A stretch of DNA of 64,000 bases from CAWKEY01 sp963848675 (GTDB taxonomy: Bacteria; Pseudomonadota; Gammaproteobacteria; Methylococcales; Methylomonadaceae), in the NCBI GenBank assembly GCA_963848675.1, contig CAWKEY010000045.1:35536-99535 (forward strand), read 5' to 3'. The notes under the pieces were generated by a model, which worked only from the letters and a program-made list of their open reading frames with translations, had not been told where the DNA came from and searched no databases. Shown in pieces: positions 29,401 through 40,074 of this stretch. Position numbers and translations under genes: made by a program. Every line of letters begins with the position of its first letter. The first letter of the stretch is position 1.

Positions 29401-32400
29401 ATCCGGCCAATGTTAAGGTAGTTGCGACGATTAGCTATAACGCGGCCAACAACACGGCGACGCTGACCCCAGGCAGCGCCTTGGCGGAATCCACAGTGTA
29501 CACAGCCAAGGTTATCGGCGGCGCGAACGGGGTAAAAGATGCAGCTACTCCTAATCCTAATCCACTTGCAGCGGATTATAGCTGGACCTTTACCACCGGT
29601 GTGAATCCCTGTTCTCCAGGCGGTAATCCGATTGTCTGTGAAAATAGCAAAACCGGAAATCCTGCCAGCGAATGGGATGTTAGCGGTGCTGGAGATGCGA
29701 GCATCCAGGGCTTTGCCACCGATATCAGTGTCAATCGCGGAGAGACGGTTAGATTTAAGATCAACACGCCGCTCGACGGATTACCGGCTCGAAATCTATC
29801 GGATGGGCTACTATGCAGGAAATGGGGCTCGCAAAATTGCAACGGTACAGCCCATCTGCAACCTTGCCACAGACCCAACCGAACTGTCTGATCAATGCGG
29901 CGACCGGCCTGATCGATTGCGGCAACTGGGCGGAATCGGCTTCGTGGCTGGTTCCCGCGACGCAGACGTCAGGCATCTACTTCGCCAAAGCGGTTCGCGA
30001 AGATGGCGCCAATACGGGCAAGGCCAGCCACATTGTGTTTATCGTGCGCGATGATACTAGTAACTCCGATATCCTGTTTCAGACCGCGGATACGACTTGG
30101 CATGCGTATAACACCTATGGCGGAAATAGTTTTTATACCGGCACCGGGCCTGGGACAGGTGGAAGTTCGGATGGCAGGGCTTACAAAGTCAGTTACAACC
30201 GTCCGTTCAACACCCGCATCGTTGATAATGGGCAGGATTGGTTGTTCAATGCCGAGTATCCGATGGTGCGCTGGCTGGAGGCCAATGGCTACAACGTCAG
30301 CTACTTCACCGGTGTTGACAGCGACCGGCGGGGCAATTTGATTCGTAACCACAAGCTATTCTTGTCGAATGGCCACGACGAGTACTGGTCGGGCCAGCAA
30401 CGCGCCAATGTTGAAGCAGCGCGGGACGCAGGTGTAAATCCAGTCAATCTGGCCTTCTTCAGTGGCAATGAGGTGTACTGGAAGACCCGATGGGAAAACA
30501 ACATCGTCAATGCTAACGGTGCCTTGGGTACGGAGAGTTATCGTACCTTGGTGTGCTACAAAGAAACCCACAATTTTCCCAACAATACCGACCCTTTGCC
30601 CGGTGTATGGACGGGAACCTGGCGTGATCCAAGAGGCACCACGTTGCCATCACCTAAAACTGACGGTGGGCGGCCGGAAAATGCGCTGATGGGGCCGATC
30701 TTCACCGTCAACGATGGCGCCACTACCAGCATTACTGTGCCCGAGGCTGACGGCAAGATGCGCTTCTGGCGCAATACAACCATTGCCAACCTTGCAACCG
30801 GTGCTTCTGCAACCCTGCCTTTCGGAACGTTGGGTTACGAGTGGGACGAGGATCTGGACAACGGTTTCAGTCCGGCCGGTCTGGTGCGGTTGTCTACGAG
30901 CATTGTTCCCAATGCTCCGGTGCTGACAGACTATGGTTCCACATTCGGTTCCGGTACCGCGAATCATGCCTTGACTCTGTACCGGGCAAGCAGCGGTGCA
31001 TTGGTCTTCGGTGCGGGAACGGTGCAATGGGCGTGGGGATTGGATAGTAATCATGACCGCGCAGGCACTCCAACGGATGCCAATATGCAGCAGGCGACCG
31101 TTAATCTGTTTGCTGACATGGACGTTCAGCCGAGGCAACTTGTTGAGTGGACTTGTGGCAGCGACTACATCGACCGATATCACGCGACCCAGCTCGACAA
31201 TCACGAGTCCGGCTGGAGGCGCTAATGTGCCGCTCGGAAGCGTTCTTAGCATCACGGGTACGGCAACGGATACTGGTGGCCGGGTGGGTGGCGTTGAGGT
31301 TTCCGTCGATGGCGGTACGACATGGCGTAGGGCTACCGGCCGCGCTAACTGGACGTACACCTGGACGGCTCCTGGCACTTCCTCGGCAGTAACCATCAAG
31401 AGCCGTGCGGTTGACGATAGCCTCAATCTGGAGACTCCGGCAGCCGGCGTTACGGTAAATGTGGGATCGGGCCCAGACAACATACCGCCAACGGTGACGG
31501 CACAAAGTCCGTCGGCCGGTGCAACTGGTGTCGCAGTGAATACGGCCGTGACAGCGACCTTCAGCGAAGCGATGGATGCGGCGACCATTACTACATCAAA
31601 CTTTGTGTTAATGGGGCCAAGCAACAGCTTAATTCCAGCAACCGTAAGCTATAACGTGGGTACACGCACGGCGACTTTGACGCCGGCGGCCGCGCTTTCG
31701 ATCTCGACGACTTATAGCGCGACCGTTAAAGGCGGCGCGGCGGGCGTCAAGGATGTTGCTGTTCCGGGCAATGCTCTGGCAGCAGATGCTACGTGGAGTT
31801 TCACGACTGCCGCGAATGTCGCAACCGGCTGCAGCGGCAGCACCAGCTCGATCTGGCCGGCCAATCCTACTCCTGCAATCATTTCCGATTCAGATACATC
31901 CTCGGTGGAACTCGGCGTAAAGTTCAGAGCGGATCAAGATGGCTCCATTTGCGGCATTCGCTTCTATAAAGGCAGCACCAATACGGGCACCCATACTGGC
32001 AAGCTTTGGAACAGCTCGGGAACCTTGCTGGCCAGCGCGATCTTCCAGAATGAGACGGCATCCGGCTGGCAACAAGTCAATTTTGCCTCTCCAGTTCAGA
32101 TTACAGCAGGTAACCAGTATGTAGCCTCGTATTTGGCGCCGGTTGGACGCTATTCAGCTAACAGCAACTACTTTACTGCAGGAATAACCAGTAGTCCGCT
32201 GTATGCGTTTAATAGTGCTGAAAGCGGCGGCAATGGTGTCTATTTGTACGGTTCTGGCGGTTTTCCAAACAATAGTTATCAGGCAAGCAATTATTGGGTC
32301 GACGTGGTATTTTCCCCTGGCGCTAGTCAGCCATCCGATACAACGCCGCCGACGGTAAGCTCGACGCTGCCGGCAGCCAGCGCCACGGGAGTCGCGCCTG

Positions 32401-33713
32401 CAAACCCAGTGACGGTGACGTTTAGCGAAGCGATGGCTGCGTCGACGATCAACGACACGACTGTTGAGTTGCGCAATCCGGCTAATGTTAAGGTAGCTGC
32501 GACGGTAAGCTATAACGCGGCTACCAACACGGCGACGCTAGCACCAACCACTACCCTGGCAGATTCAACCGTGTACACGGCCAAGGTGTTGAGCGGAGCA
32601 AGCGGAGTCAAGGATTTAGCGGGCAACGCCCTGGCGTCGGATTATAGCTGGTCGTTTACGACGGGTGTCGCTGGAACGGGTACGGATACCACTGCCGCCC
32701 ACAGTACCAGGCAGTTTAAATGCCACGGCCACCAGCGCCACACAGATCAGCCTGACCTGGACGGCCTCCACGGATAACGTAGCGGTGACGGGTTATCGGG
32801 TGGAACGCTGTCTGGGAGCAGGGTGTTCTAGACTTCGTTCAGGTAGCGACGCCAACAACAATCAGCTTTGCTGATGCCGGGCTAACGGCGGGGACGACTT
32901 ATCAGTACCGCGTGAGGGCAACCGATGCGGCGGGTAACTTCAGCGATTACTCGGTCGTGGCTAGCGCGACCACGCAACCCCCGTCAGGGCAGCCGACGGC
33001 GGTTAATGACACCTTCCTGTACAGCGCCGGCGTCCTTCGGACGGTCAATGCGCCCGGGCCATTGGGGCTCGGCGTGCTAGCCAATGACACGCACCCTGGG
33101 AATCTTCCCCTCACCGCCCAATTGGTGACAGGGAGTTTATCAGGTGGGGGCACATTGAACCTGGCCTCTGATGGTTCCTTTAATTACCTCAGGGCCCCGG
33201 GTTCGAACACGGTAAGCTTCCGCTATCGGGCCAATGACGGTAGCGCGTTGAGCGATCCAGCAACGGGCGCAACCGTCAACATGCTGGTCAATGCAGTGCC
33301 GACAACTTTTGGCGACAACTGTCTCTACGATCGCAGCGCCATTAGCGTGACGCAACCCGCCCGTTGCACGGTTACGGGACCACGGATCGTTCGAATGAAT
33401 GTGGTGCTGAATGACACCGATGCAAATGTGACTACCAACGCACCGACGGATGGTATCGGCAAGACTGTTGTTCCCAGCACGATGATCATAACCGTTGCGG
33501 GCGCTGGTGTAACCGTTAACGCTAATGCGGCCTGTGGTCAGGGTGCCCTTGGGACAGGGACAAACGCGACCATCGTCAATAATTGCGATGGTAACGCTAA
33601 CGGTGACAATGTCGACAGCCAACACCTCAAATATAACTTACAGCTACCGCGTAAGTGACGACCTGGGTGCGCAGTCTTCCGCCCGTTCGGTCACATTAAC
33701 CAGCCAGGCATAG
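23493..33713 (+). CDS. Giant WD40 / deacetylase-like / DUF4082 / dimethylformamidase-like protein, several frameshifts
   Basis: One protein of about 3,406 residues interrupted by at least four frame changes (near 29,800, 31,200, 32,690, 32,840 and 33,630); the total length is an exact multiple of three. In order: an N-terminal signal/anchor (YITALLLILLTLFAF); seven WD40 repeats (residues ~55-350), a linker, and seven more (~415-710); a ThuA/amidotransferase-like segment (ILVITSNSYSFRDYYAEI, ~775-870); a NodB-like deacetylase-type domain (VVIMTGDDHA, then EVGLHINTNC, ~1020-1275); alternating SbsA-type Ig-like and DUF4082 modules (three DUF4082, each ending SNYWVDVVF); an N,N-dimethylformamidase-beta-like domain (about 29,610-31,150, with LSNGHDEYWS); FN3; and cadherin-like repeats to the end. 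Probably exported. No VPEID tail. Confidence 0.75.
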
Positions 33714-33947
33714 CAGAGGTTGGAAACTTTCAAGCAAGGAAATAGTAAATCTACGTGTTTCGTATATGCGTGGGCTCCAGTATTTCGCACTGGGCTGAAG
33801 GTATGACTCCGTTTTCCTGAGCTAAAATAATTCTTGTTCAGACGTTTTGAAGAAAAGTAAGCGGCTTAGGGTTGGCGGTTTAAATATTGAGTTGTATTTT
33901 TGTCGGTCATAAACAAATAACGTAGACAATTTAGGAGCAAGTGATAC

Positions 33948-34430
33948 ATGGTAAGCAAAGATGTTCAGTTGGGCGAAGGTGTGGTCATATTTCACCCGGA
34001 CCTCGTTAATCTATATGGTTGTCAAATCGGGGCGGGAACCAAGATAGGTTCATTTGTCGAAATACAAAAGGGCGCTTCCATAGGCCCCCGATGCAAGATA
34101 TCCAGCCACACTTTCATTTGCGAAGGCGTAGATATAGAAGAGGGCGTTTTTGTGGGACATGGTGTGATGTTCATTAATGACACCTATCCAAAAGCCGTGG
34201 GTGAGGATGGTGAATTGCAAACTGAAGCCGATTGGCAATTGATTCGCACCCGGGTTAAGACCCGCGCCTCAATTGGCAGCAACGCAACCATTTTGTGCGG
34301 CATCACCATCGGTGAAGGTGCGCTGGTCGGTGCCGGCGCCGTAGTGACCAAGGATATCCCTGATTATGCCATTGTTGCCGGTGTTCCCGCCCGTGTGGTT
34401 GGTGATGTTCGAACGCAAGCAAAAGTATAA
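33948..34430 (+). CDS. Hexapeptide-repeat sugar N-acetyltransferase (WbpD/WlbB type)
   Basis: 160 residues of a left-handed beta-helix acetyltransferase. Isoleucine-rich hexapeptide repeats (CQIGAGTKIGSFVEIQKGASIG, shortened here) run through the protein, with the acetyl-CoA site region VFVGHGVMFINDTYPKA and the closing ALVGAGAVVTKDIPDYAIVAG. The NDxxPxA box is typical of WbpD/WlbB, which acetylates the 3-amino group of UDP-GlcNAc(3NH2)A. It is followed by a dehydrogenase and an aminotransferase, exactly the partners expected. Start ATG 33948; the preceding taggagcaagtgat gives a fair ribosome binding site. Confidence 0.85.
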   Translation: MVSKDVQLGEGVVIFHPDLVNLYGCQIGAGTKIGSFVEIQKGASIGPRCKISSHTFICEGVDIEEGVFVGHGVMFINDTYPKAVGEDGELQTEADWQLIRTRVKTRASIGSNATILCGITIGEGALVGAGAVVTKDIPDYAIVAGVPARVVGDVRTQAKV

Positions 34431-34556
34431 ATGACATTGTTTGCAACCATTCGATCAACCCTCATATTTATAGGCAGCCATGGTTAGCAATATTTCCCTA
34501 ACCAACTATACTTTCTGGCAGTGCAAACCCTTTGATTCCAATTTAGGAAAATTATC

Positions 34557-35600
34557 ATGATTAACATAGGTATTATCGGCTACGGCTACTGGGGGCCCAA
34601 CTTGGTGAGGAACTTCGCCGAGACGCCGGGACTTACAGTTGCAATGGTGGCTGATCTCGATCCGCAAAGACTCGAAATTGTCCAGAAGCGCTTCCCCGGG
34701 GTAAATACCACAACGCGTTTCCAAGACATGGTCGAGAGTAATGACATCGATGCCATAGCGATAGCGACCCCAGTCAATAGCCATTTCGAACTAGGGATGG
34801 AGGTACTTAAGGCCGGCAAGCATTTATGGCTGGAAAAACCGATGACAGAAACCTCGGAGCAGGCACGCAGGCTGGTTGAGGAGGCGGAAAAGCGCAAACT
34901 GGTGTTGAACGTCGACCATACCTTCATCTACACGGGCGCCATACGCAAGGTGGGTGAATTGGTCAAGTCGGGCGAACTGGGTGATATTCATTACTACGAT
35001 TCTACACGCATCAATCTCGGCCTATTCCAGCGCGATGTCAACGTTATCTCCGATCTGGCAGTGCACGATTTTTCGATTCTCGACTATCTGCTTGGGGAGC
35101 AGCCGGTGGCCGTGTCCGCTGTTGGCACCAACCACTTTCCAGGCACACCTGAAAATTTGGCCTACCTGACATTGTTCTACAATTCAGGAATGATCGCGCA
35201 TATCAATGTGAGTTGGCTGGCGCCGGTGAAATTGCGCCAGATTCTTATCGGCGGCAGCAAGAAAATGATCACCTATGATGATCTGGAGCCGAGTGAAAAG
35301 ATCAAGATTTACGACAAGGGCATAAGTTTTACCGACGACCCCCAAAAAATCTATGAAATGCGCGTTGGTTACCGCACCGGGGATATGTGGGCGCCGCGGG
35401 TGGATCCCACCGAAGCATTGCGCGTCGAGGGCGAGCATTTTGTCGATTGCATCGAAAACGGCAAGGCGCCACTTACTGGCGGTCAACTGGGGCTGCGCGT
35501 GGTGGAATTAATCGAGGCTGCGACCCGTTCCATGAAAGAGCGTGGACGATCCGTAGAAATCAATGGAATAAAAATGAGCAAAGGCAGGAGAATAGAATGA
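34557..35600 (+). CDS. Gfo/Idh/MocA oxidoreductase (WbpB/WlbA type)
   Basis: 347 residues. The Rossmann start INIGIIGYGYWGPNLVRNF binds NAD, and the family catalytic block KHLWLEKPMTETSEQA is at about residue 95. The C-terminal alpha/beta domain is complete. WbpB/WlbA oxidises C3 of UDP-GlcNAcA so that an aminotransferase can add nitrogen. The stop overlaps the next start as ATGA at 35597-35600, so the two are coupled. Flanking acetyltransferase and aminotransferase support the assignment. Intact. Confidence 0.88.
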   Translation: MINIGIIGYGYWGPNLVRNFAETPGLTVAMVADLDPQRLEIVQKRFPGVNTTTRFQDMVESNDIDAIAIATPVNSHFELGMEVLKAGKHLWLEKPMTETSEQARRLVEEAEKRKLVLNVDHTFIYTGAIRKVGELVKSGELGDIHYYDSTRINLGLFQRDVNVISDLAVHDFSILDYLLGEQPVAVSAVGTNHFPGTPENLAYLTLFYNSGMIAHINVSWLAPVKLRQILIGGSKKMITYDDLEPSEKIKIYDKGISFTDDPQKIYEMRVGYRTGDMWAPRVDPTEALRVEGEHFVDCIENGKAPLTGGQLGLRVVELIEAATRSMKERGRSVEINGIKMSKGRRIE

Positions 35601-36716
35601 TACCGTTTGTCGATCTGAAGGCCCAGTATGCTGGGATTAAAAATGAAGTTAACGCCGCCATCCAGGGCGTCTTGGATACCTGTCAGTTTACTTTGGGAAG
35701 CGAGGTGGCAGCGTTTGAGGAGGAATTCTCCGACTATTGCCAGGCTCAATACGGAATTGGCGTGAACACCGGTACCAGCGCCTTACACCTTGCGCTGCTC
35801 GCGGCGGGAATTGGTCCCAACGACGAAGTCATTACCGTGCCATTCACTTTTGTGGCGACTGTGGCGTCGATTTATTATACTGGGGCCACGCCCGTGTTTG
35901 TGGATATCGACCCGCGCACCTTTACGATGGATGTCAATGCGATCGAGGCAGCTATCACAGAAAAAACCAAAGCTATCATACCCGTCCACCTTTATGGACA
36001 GCCTGCAGACATGGATCCTATCCTGGAAATTGCCAAGCGGCATGGTTTGGTCGTGATCGAAGATGCCGCTCAGGCTCATGGCGCCGAATACAAGGGGCAT
36101 CGTGTGGGCAGTCTGGGTGATATGGGCTGCTTTAGTTTCTATCCCGGCAAGAATCTCGGCGCCTACGGGGAAGGTGGCATGGTGGTTACCAATAATGCCG
36201 AATATACGCGTACCATCCGCATGCTTCGCGACTGGGGTGCGGAACAGAAATATCATCATGTGCTTAAAGGCTACAATTTTCGCCTGGAGGGTATTCAGGG
36301 GGCCGTGCTAAGGGTCAAGCTGCGCCACCTTGAAGCATGGACCGAAGCGACGGCGAGCGGCGGCTGCGCATTACAACGAGCTGTTGTCCGGCAAGGGCGT
36401 ACAGACGCCGGAGGCAATGTCCTATGCTCGGCATGTGTATCATGTCTATGCGATCCGTACTCAGCAGCGCAGTGAATGGCAACAGACACTGCAGGCTAAA
36501 GGCATCCAGACCGGCATCCATTATCCTATCCCGGTGCATCTCTTGCCCGCCTACGCTGACCTGGGCTATACAAGAGGGGATTTTCCCCATTCAGAGCAGG
36601 CGGCCGACGAAGTGCTTTCACTGCCGATGTTCCCCGAATTAACCGAGGCTCAATGCAAAGAGGTGAGTGAAGCCGTCACGATGCTTGCGGATCAATCCGC
36701 GGTTGAAGTCGCTTAG
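35597..36716 (+). CDS. DegT/DnrJ aminotransferase (WbpE/WlbC type), one frameshift
   Basis: About 373 residues of a PLP-dependent sugar aminotransferase. Start ATG 35597 inside the ATGA overlap. MIPFVDLKAQYAGIKNEV, GTSALHLALLAAG, EDAAQAHGAEYKGHRVG and the PLP lysine in CFSFYPGKNLGAYGEGGM are in the first frame. After HLEAWTEA near 36,350 the frame must shift by one base (an extra A in gcgacggcg), giving RRAAAAHYNELLSGKG and the C-terminal TGIHYPIPVHLLPAY to the stop at 36716. It fits the 3-amination step with the two preceding genes. Either a sequencing error or a recent inactivation. Confidence 0.85.
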
Positions 36717-36733
36717 CCGAAAGGGACAATGAA

Positions 36734-37372
36734 GTGAGTGAAGCGCAGCCACTGTTGATTTTTCCTTACAACGGCAACGGCATTGAGGCATTGGATTGTA
36801 TTGGCAGCAGCTACCGGTTTATTGGATTTGTGGATGACACGCCAGAGAAAAGAGGAATCGATCCGAACGGATATCCAGTATATGGCAGGGACGCATTCGC
36901 ACAGTTTTCAGACGCCTTTGTATTAGCTATACCGGGTAGTCCAAGCTCTTATCGAGCTCGAAAACAAATTATTCAAGGCCTAGGCATTGCCGAAGAACGA
37001 TTTGCCAGAGTGATCCATCCCGCTGCCAGGGTGTCTCCCCTTGCTTTCATTGGGTATAATGTCCTGATGATGGCGGGAGTGGTCATTACCAGTAACGCTC
37101 GCATCGGTTCGAACGTCTGTATTCTGCCCAATACGGTGATTCATCATGATGTAGTGGTGGGTGATTGGGGTCTCATCGGTTCCAATGTAACCATTGCCGG
37201 CAATACGGTCGTCGAAGAGAACTGCTATGTCGGCAGCGGAACGAGTATCATGAACGGCTTGCGCATTGGAAGTGGCGCCTTGGTAGGTATCGGCAGCAAC
37301 GTCATCCGAAACGTCGCGGCCGATGCGCGGGTGGCGGGTAATCCCGCGCACGAGATTGAAAAGAATAAATGA
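36734..37372 (+). CDS. NeuD/PglD-type sugar O/N-acetyltransferase
   Basis: 212 residues from GTG 36734. The N-terminal ~70 residues form the small Rossmann-like UDP-sugar-binding subdomain of the family (LIFPYNGNGIEALDCIG, GFVDDTPEKRG), and residues ~90-205 a hexapeptide beta-helix (SNARIGSNVCILPNTVIHHD, VLIGSNVTIAGNTVVEENC) ending GNPAHEI. PglD-type enzymes acetylate a 4-amino sugar such as the UDP-bacillosamine precursor. It lies 17 bases after the aminotransferase. With the epimerase and the second aminotransferase that follow, it suggests a second modified amino sugar. The exact substrate cannot be read from the sequence. Confidence 0.85.
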   Translation: MSEAQPLLIFPYNGNGIEALDCIGSSYRFIGFVDDTPEKRGIDPNGYPVYGRDAFAQFSDAFVLAIPGSPSSYRARKQIIQGLGIAEERFARVIHPAARVSPLAFIGYNVLMMAGVVITSNARIGSNVCILPNTVIHHDVVVGDWGLIGSNVTIAGNTVVEENCYVGSGTSIMNGLRIGSGALVGIGSNVIRNVAADARVAGNPAHEIEKNK

Positions 37373-37380
37373 AAGCCGTT

Positions 37381-37451
37381 TGTAGGAGCGACGCCTTCGT
37401 CGTGATTAGAAAGGCACTAAACGTTAGTCGCGACGTAGGCGTCGCTCCCAC
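37381..37451. repeat. Palindromic intergenic repeat (GTAGGAGCGACGCC type)
   Basis: tgtaggagcgacgcc (37381-37395) is complementary to ggcgtcgctccca (from about 37439), with tcgtcg/cgcgacg inner pairs. It sits eight bases after the acetyltransferase stop. Repeats of this type are scattered REP-like elements in many proteobacteria. It may stabilise or end the upstream mRNA. Confidence 0.75.
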
Positions 37452-37541
37452 GGGCTTTGAATGGCCTTAACCAGCCGCGGTAAGTAAATCTGAGAATTTT
37501 CCTGAAAATGAATACGACAATAGAGTTAGGTAGGCTGATTA

Positions 37542-38516
37542 ATGGATATTAAAGGTGCGAACATCCTGGTGACAGGCGGCTGTGGTCTGATCGGCTCCAC
37601 AACCATAGATTTGTTATTGCGGGACTATTCGCCCGCAAGTGTTGTAATTTTCGATAATTTAAGTCGGGGAACGCTAGCCAATGTTGAGGTAGCTTTAAAA
37701 GACCCCCGAGTGAAATTTGTGCGTGAAGACATTCGTGATGTGGACGCAGTCCACAGCGCGGCGCAGGGCATGGATGCTGTAATCCATATGGCTGCTCTTC
37801 GCATCACCGCTTGCGCCGCTGACCCACGCGAGGCTATGGGGGTAATGTGTGACGGCAGTTTCAATGTGGTGGAGGCCGCGCAGGCAGCTGGTGTAAAAAA
37901 GATAGTAGCAGCGTCCTCCGCATCGATCTATGGCTTGGCTGAATCGTTCCCCACGCAGGAAGATCATCACCCATACAACAATCGAACCTGGTATGGTGCC
38001 AGCAAAATTATGCTGGAAGGACTGCTGCGTTCCTTCAATGATATGTATGGGCTCCCTTACGTGGCGTTGCGCTATTTTAACGTTTATGGTCCACGCATGG
38101 ATATTCACGGTAAATATACCGAAGTGCTGATCCGCTGGATGGAGCGCATCGCCGCCGGGCAGCCGCCACTGATTCTCGGCGACGGCGTACAAACAATGGA
38201 CTTTGTATATATCGAAGACCTCGCCCGATCCAATATCCTGGCCCTGCAATCAGAACTTAACGATGAAGTCATCAACATCGCAAGTGGTACCGAGACCAGT
38301 CTAAACGACTTGGCTGCCGCACTTCTTAAGGTGATGGGTTCGGATCTGCAGCCAGAGTATGGGCCTGAGCGATCAGTAAACCCGGTGTCCCGGCGCCTGG
38401 CCGATACGAGCAAGGCAGAACAATTGCTTGGCTTTAAGGCCCAGGTTAATCTTGAAGATGGGCTTTCACAGTTGGTTGACTGGTGGCGCGAAAATCAGAT
38501 GGCGGTGCAATCATGA
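37542..38516 (+). CDS. NAD-dependent sugar epimerase/dehydratase
   Basis: 324 residues of the extended SDR family. NAD motif NILVTGGCGLIGS at the start and the catalytic YxxxK in TWYGASKIMLEG near residue 152. GalE/WbpP-like blocks ALRYFNVYGPRMD and LGDGVQTMDFVYIEDLARSN are complete. It probably epimerises UDP-GlcNAc/Glc-type sugars or makes a 4-keto intermediate. Its stop overlaps the start of the next aminotransferase (ATGA at 38513-38516), so the two act on one pathway. Not GalE itself: a separate galE lies at 48,454. Confidence 0.85.
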   Translation: MDIKGANILVTGGCGLIGSTTIDLLLRDYSPASVVIFDNLSRGTLANVEVALKDPRVKFVREDIRDVDAVHSAAQGMDAVIHMAALRITACAADPREAMGVMCDGSFNVVEAAQAAGVKKIVAASSASIYGLAESFPTQEDHHPYNNRTWYGASKIMLEGLLRSFNDMYGLPYVALRYFNVYGPRMDIHGKYTEVLIRWMERIAAGQPPLILGDGVQTMDFVYIEDLARSNILALQSELNDEVINIASGTETSLNDLAAALLKVMGSDLQPEYGPERSVNPVSRRLADTSKAEQLLGFKAQVNLEDGLSQLVDWWRENQMAVQS

Positions 38517-39707
38517 TCCCAATTACCAAACCCATGCTGGACGAGCATGAGGCGGAGGCGGCACGACGCGTCATCTTAAGTGGCTGGACCAGTCAGGGCC
38601 CGGAAGTCGCAGCATTCGAGAAGGAATTTGCAGAATACGTAGGCGCGCCGCACGCATGCGCAGTATCCAGCTGTACGACGGCCTTGCATTTAGCGCTACT
38701 AGCGGTAGGCGTGCAACCCGGTGACGAAGTGATTACCGTCAGCCACTCTTATATCGCCACTGCCAATGCGATCCGCTACTGTGGCGCTACGCCTGTATTT
38801 GTAGACATTGAGCCGGATACCTTTAATCTCGATCCCAAGCAGCTTGAATGCACAGTGACCGAGCGAACGCGTGCCATTCTATGTGTGCATCAGATCGGCA
38901 TGCCCTGCGATCTTGCGGAGATCATCGACATAGCAAGACGCCATTCGCTCCCCGTTGTTGAGGACGCCGCTTGCGCCATTGGCAGCGAAATTCTTTGGCA
39001 GGGACAATGGGAAAAAATCGGCAAGCCACAAGGCGATATTGCCTGTTTTTCGTTTCATCCGCGCAAGGTCATCAGTACCGGTGACGGCGGTATGATCACC
39101 ACTGCGAATGCGGAATGGGACGCTAAGTTCAGGTTGTTGCGACAACACGGCATGAGTGTGCCTGATACCGTCCGCCATGGCGCAAGCCAAGTGATCTTCG
39201 AGTCTTACCCGATCGTTGGTTACAATTTCCGCATGACTGATATTCAGGCTGCGGTTGGCAGGGAGCAACTTAAGCGTCTACCGGAAATTGTCGGCAAACG
39301 TCGAGAGCTGGCTGCCCGCTACAAGTCACTTCTCGCAGAGATACCAGGGCTTGGTTTACCGGTGGAACCTGACTGGGCGCGCAGTACCTGGCAAAGCTAT
39401 TGTGTTCGTCTGCCTATAGGATCAGATCAGCGGCAGGTTATGCAGTCCATGCTGGATGCGGGTGTGGCCACGCGGCGGGGCGTAATGTGTTCACATCGGG
39501 AAGCCGCTTATCCGGCGAATACATGGTCATGTGCTGGCAGAGCAGACGGGATGTGCTTGCACTCCAGGATGCTGTCAGCGGCTCCGGCATAGCGAAGAGG
39601 CGCAGGATCACACTATTATCCTGCCGTTGTTCCCGCAAATGAGTCATGAACAGCAAGATTACGTCGTAAAAGCACTCCATGATGCCTTGAGTGATGCTCT
39701 CCTTTAA
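38513..39707 (+). CDS. DegT/DnrJ aminotransferase (perosamine-synthase-like), frameshifts near the 3' end
   Basis: About 398 residues. ATG 38513 overlaps the epimerase stop; an upstream ATG at 38483 lies inside the epimerase and is not favoured. IPITKPMLDEHEAEAARRVI, SCTTALHLALLAVGV, EDAACAIGSE and the PLP lysine in CFSFHPRKVISTGDGGM mark a PerA/RfbE-like 4-aminotransferase. After about base 39,510 (SHREAAYPANTWSC) the frame is lost. The expected C-terminus, SEEAQDHTIILPLFPQ and then MSHEQQDYVVKAL, is found one frame over and ends at TAA 39705-39707. At least one indel lies between 39,510 and 39,590. Confidence 0.8.
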
Positions 39708-39720
39708 TAAAAGGAAACTA

Positions 39721-39782
39721 TGTAGGTCGGGTTACAACGCACGAAATAAATGTAGGTCGGGTTAGTGCAACGTAACCCGACA
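39721..39782. repeat. TGTAGGTCGGGTTA repeat, two direct copies and one inverted
   Basis: tgtaggtcgggtta occurs at 39721-39734 and 39751-39764, and its complement taacccgaca at about 39773-39782. The second and third copies can form a hairpin. This is the common interspersed CGGGTTA element; it occupies the gap after the aminotransferase. Confidence 0.75.
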
Positions 39783-39898
39783 ACGCTTTTAAATGGTATC
39801 GTTGCTTGATCGAACTGTCATTTCGACCAGGACGGGAGCTAGTCGAATACTGACATCCATGTGGATGCAGGAGGTAGGGTAATGCAGGAACAATTACC

Positions 39899-39964
39899 GA
39901 GAAATCTTAAGATGCTGGAACATGAGTACAGGCTTCAAGATTCCTCGCTGTGCTCGGAATGACA
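39899..39964 (+). repeat. 66-base repeat, left member of an inverted pair
   Basis: From gagaaatcttaag to tcggaatgaca. It is the reverse complement, with about ten differences, of 42704-42768. The pair flanks the Wzz-like and tyrosine-kinase genes. The consensus resembles interspersed TGTCATTCCGAGC repeats. Confidence 0.75.
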
Positions 39965-40074
39965 TATGTCGCTGAATAGATATTTTAAATGTTGGGTTAC
40001 ATGTCGCTATCCTAAGCTTGCCAACTTTTTAAACGGTATATGTCAAATGAACAAGGTCGCCTTTTTCTAGAACT

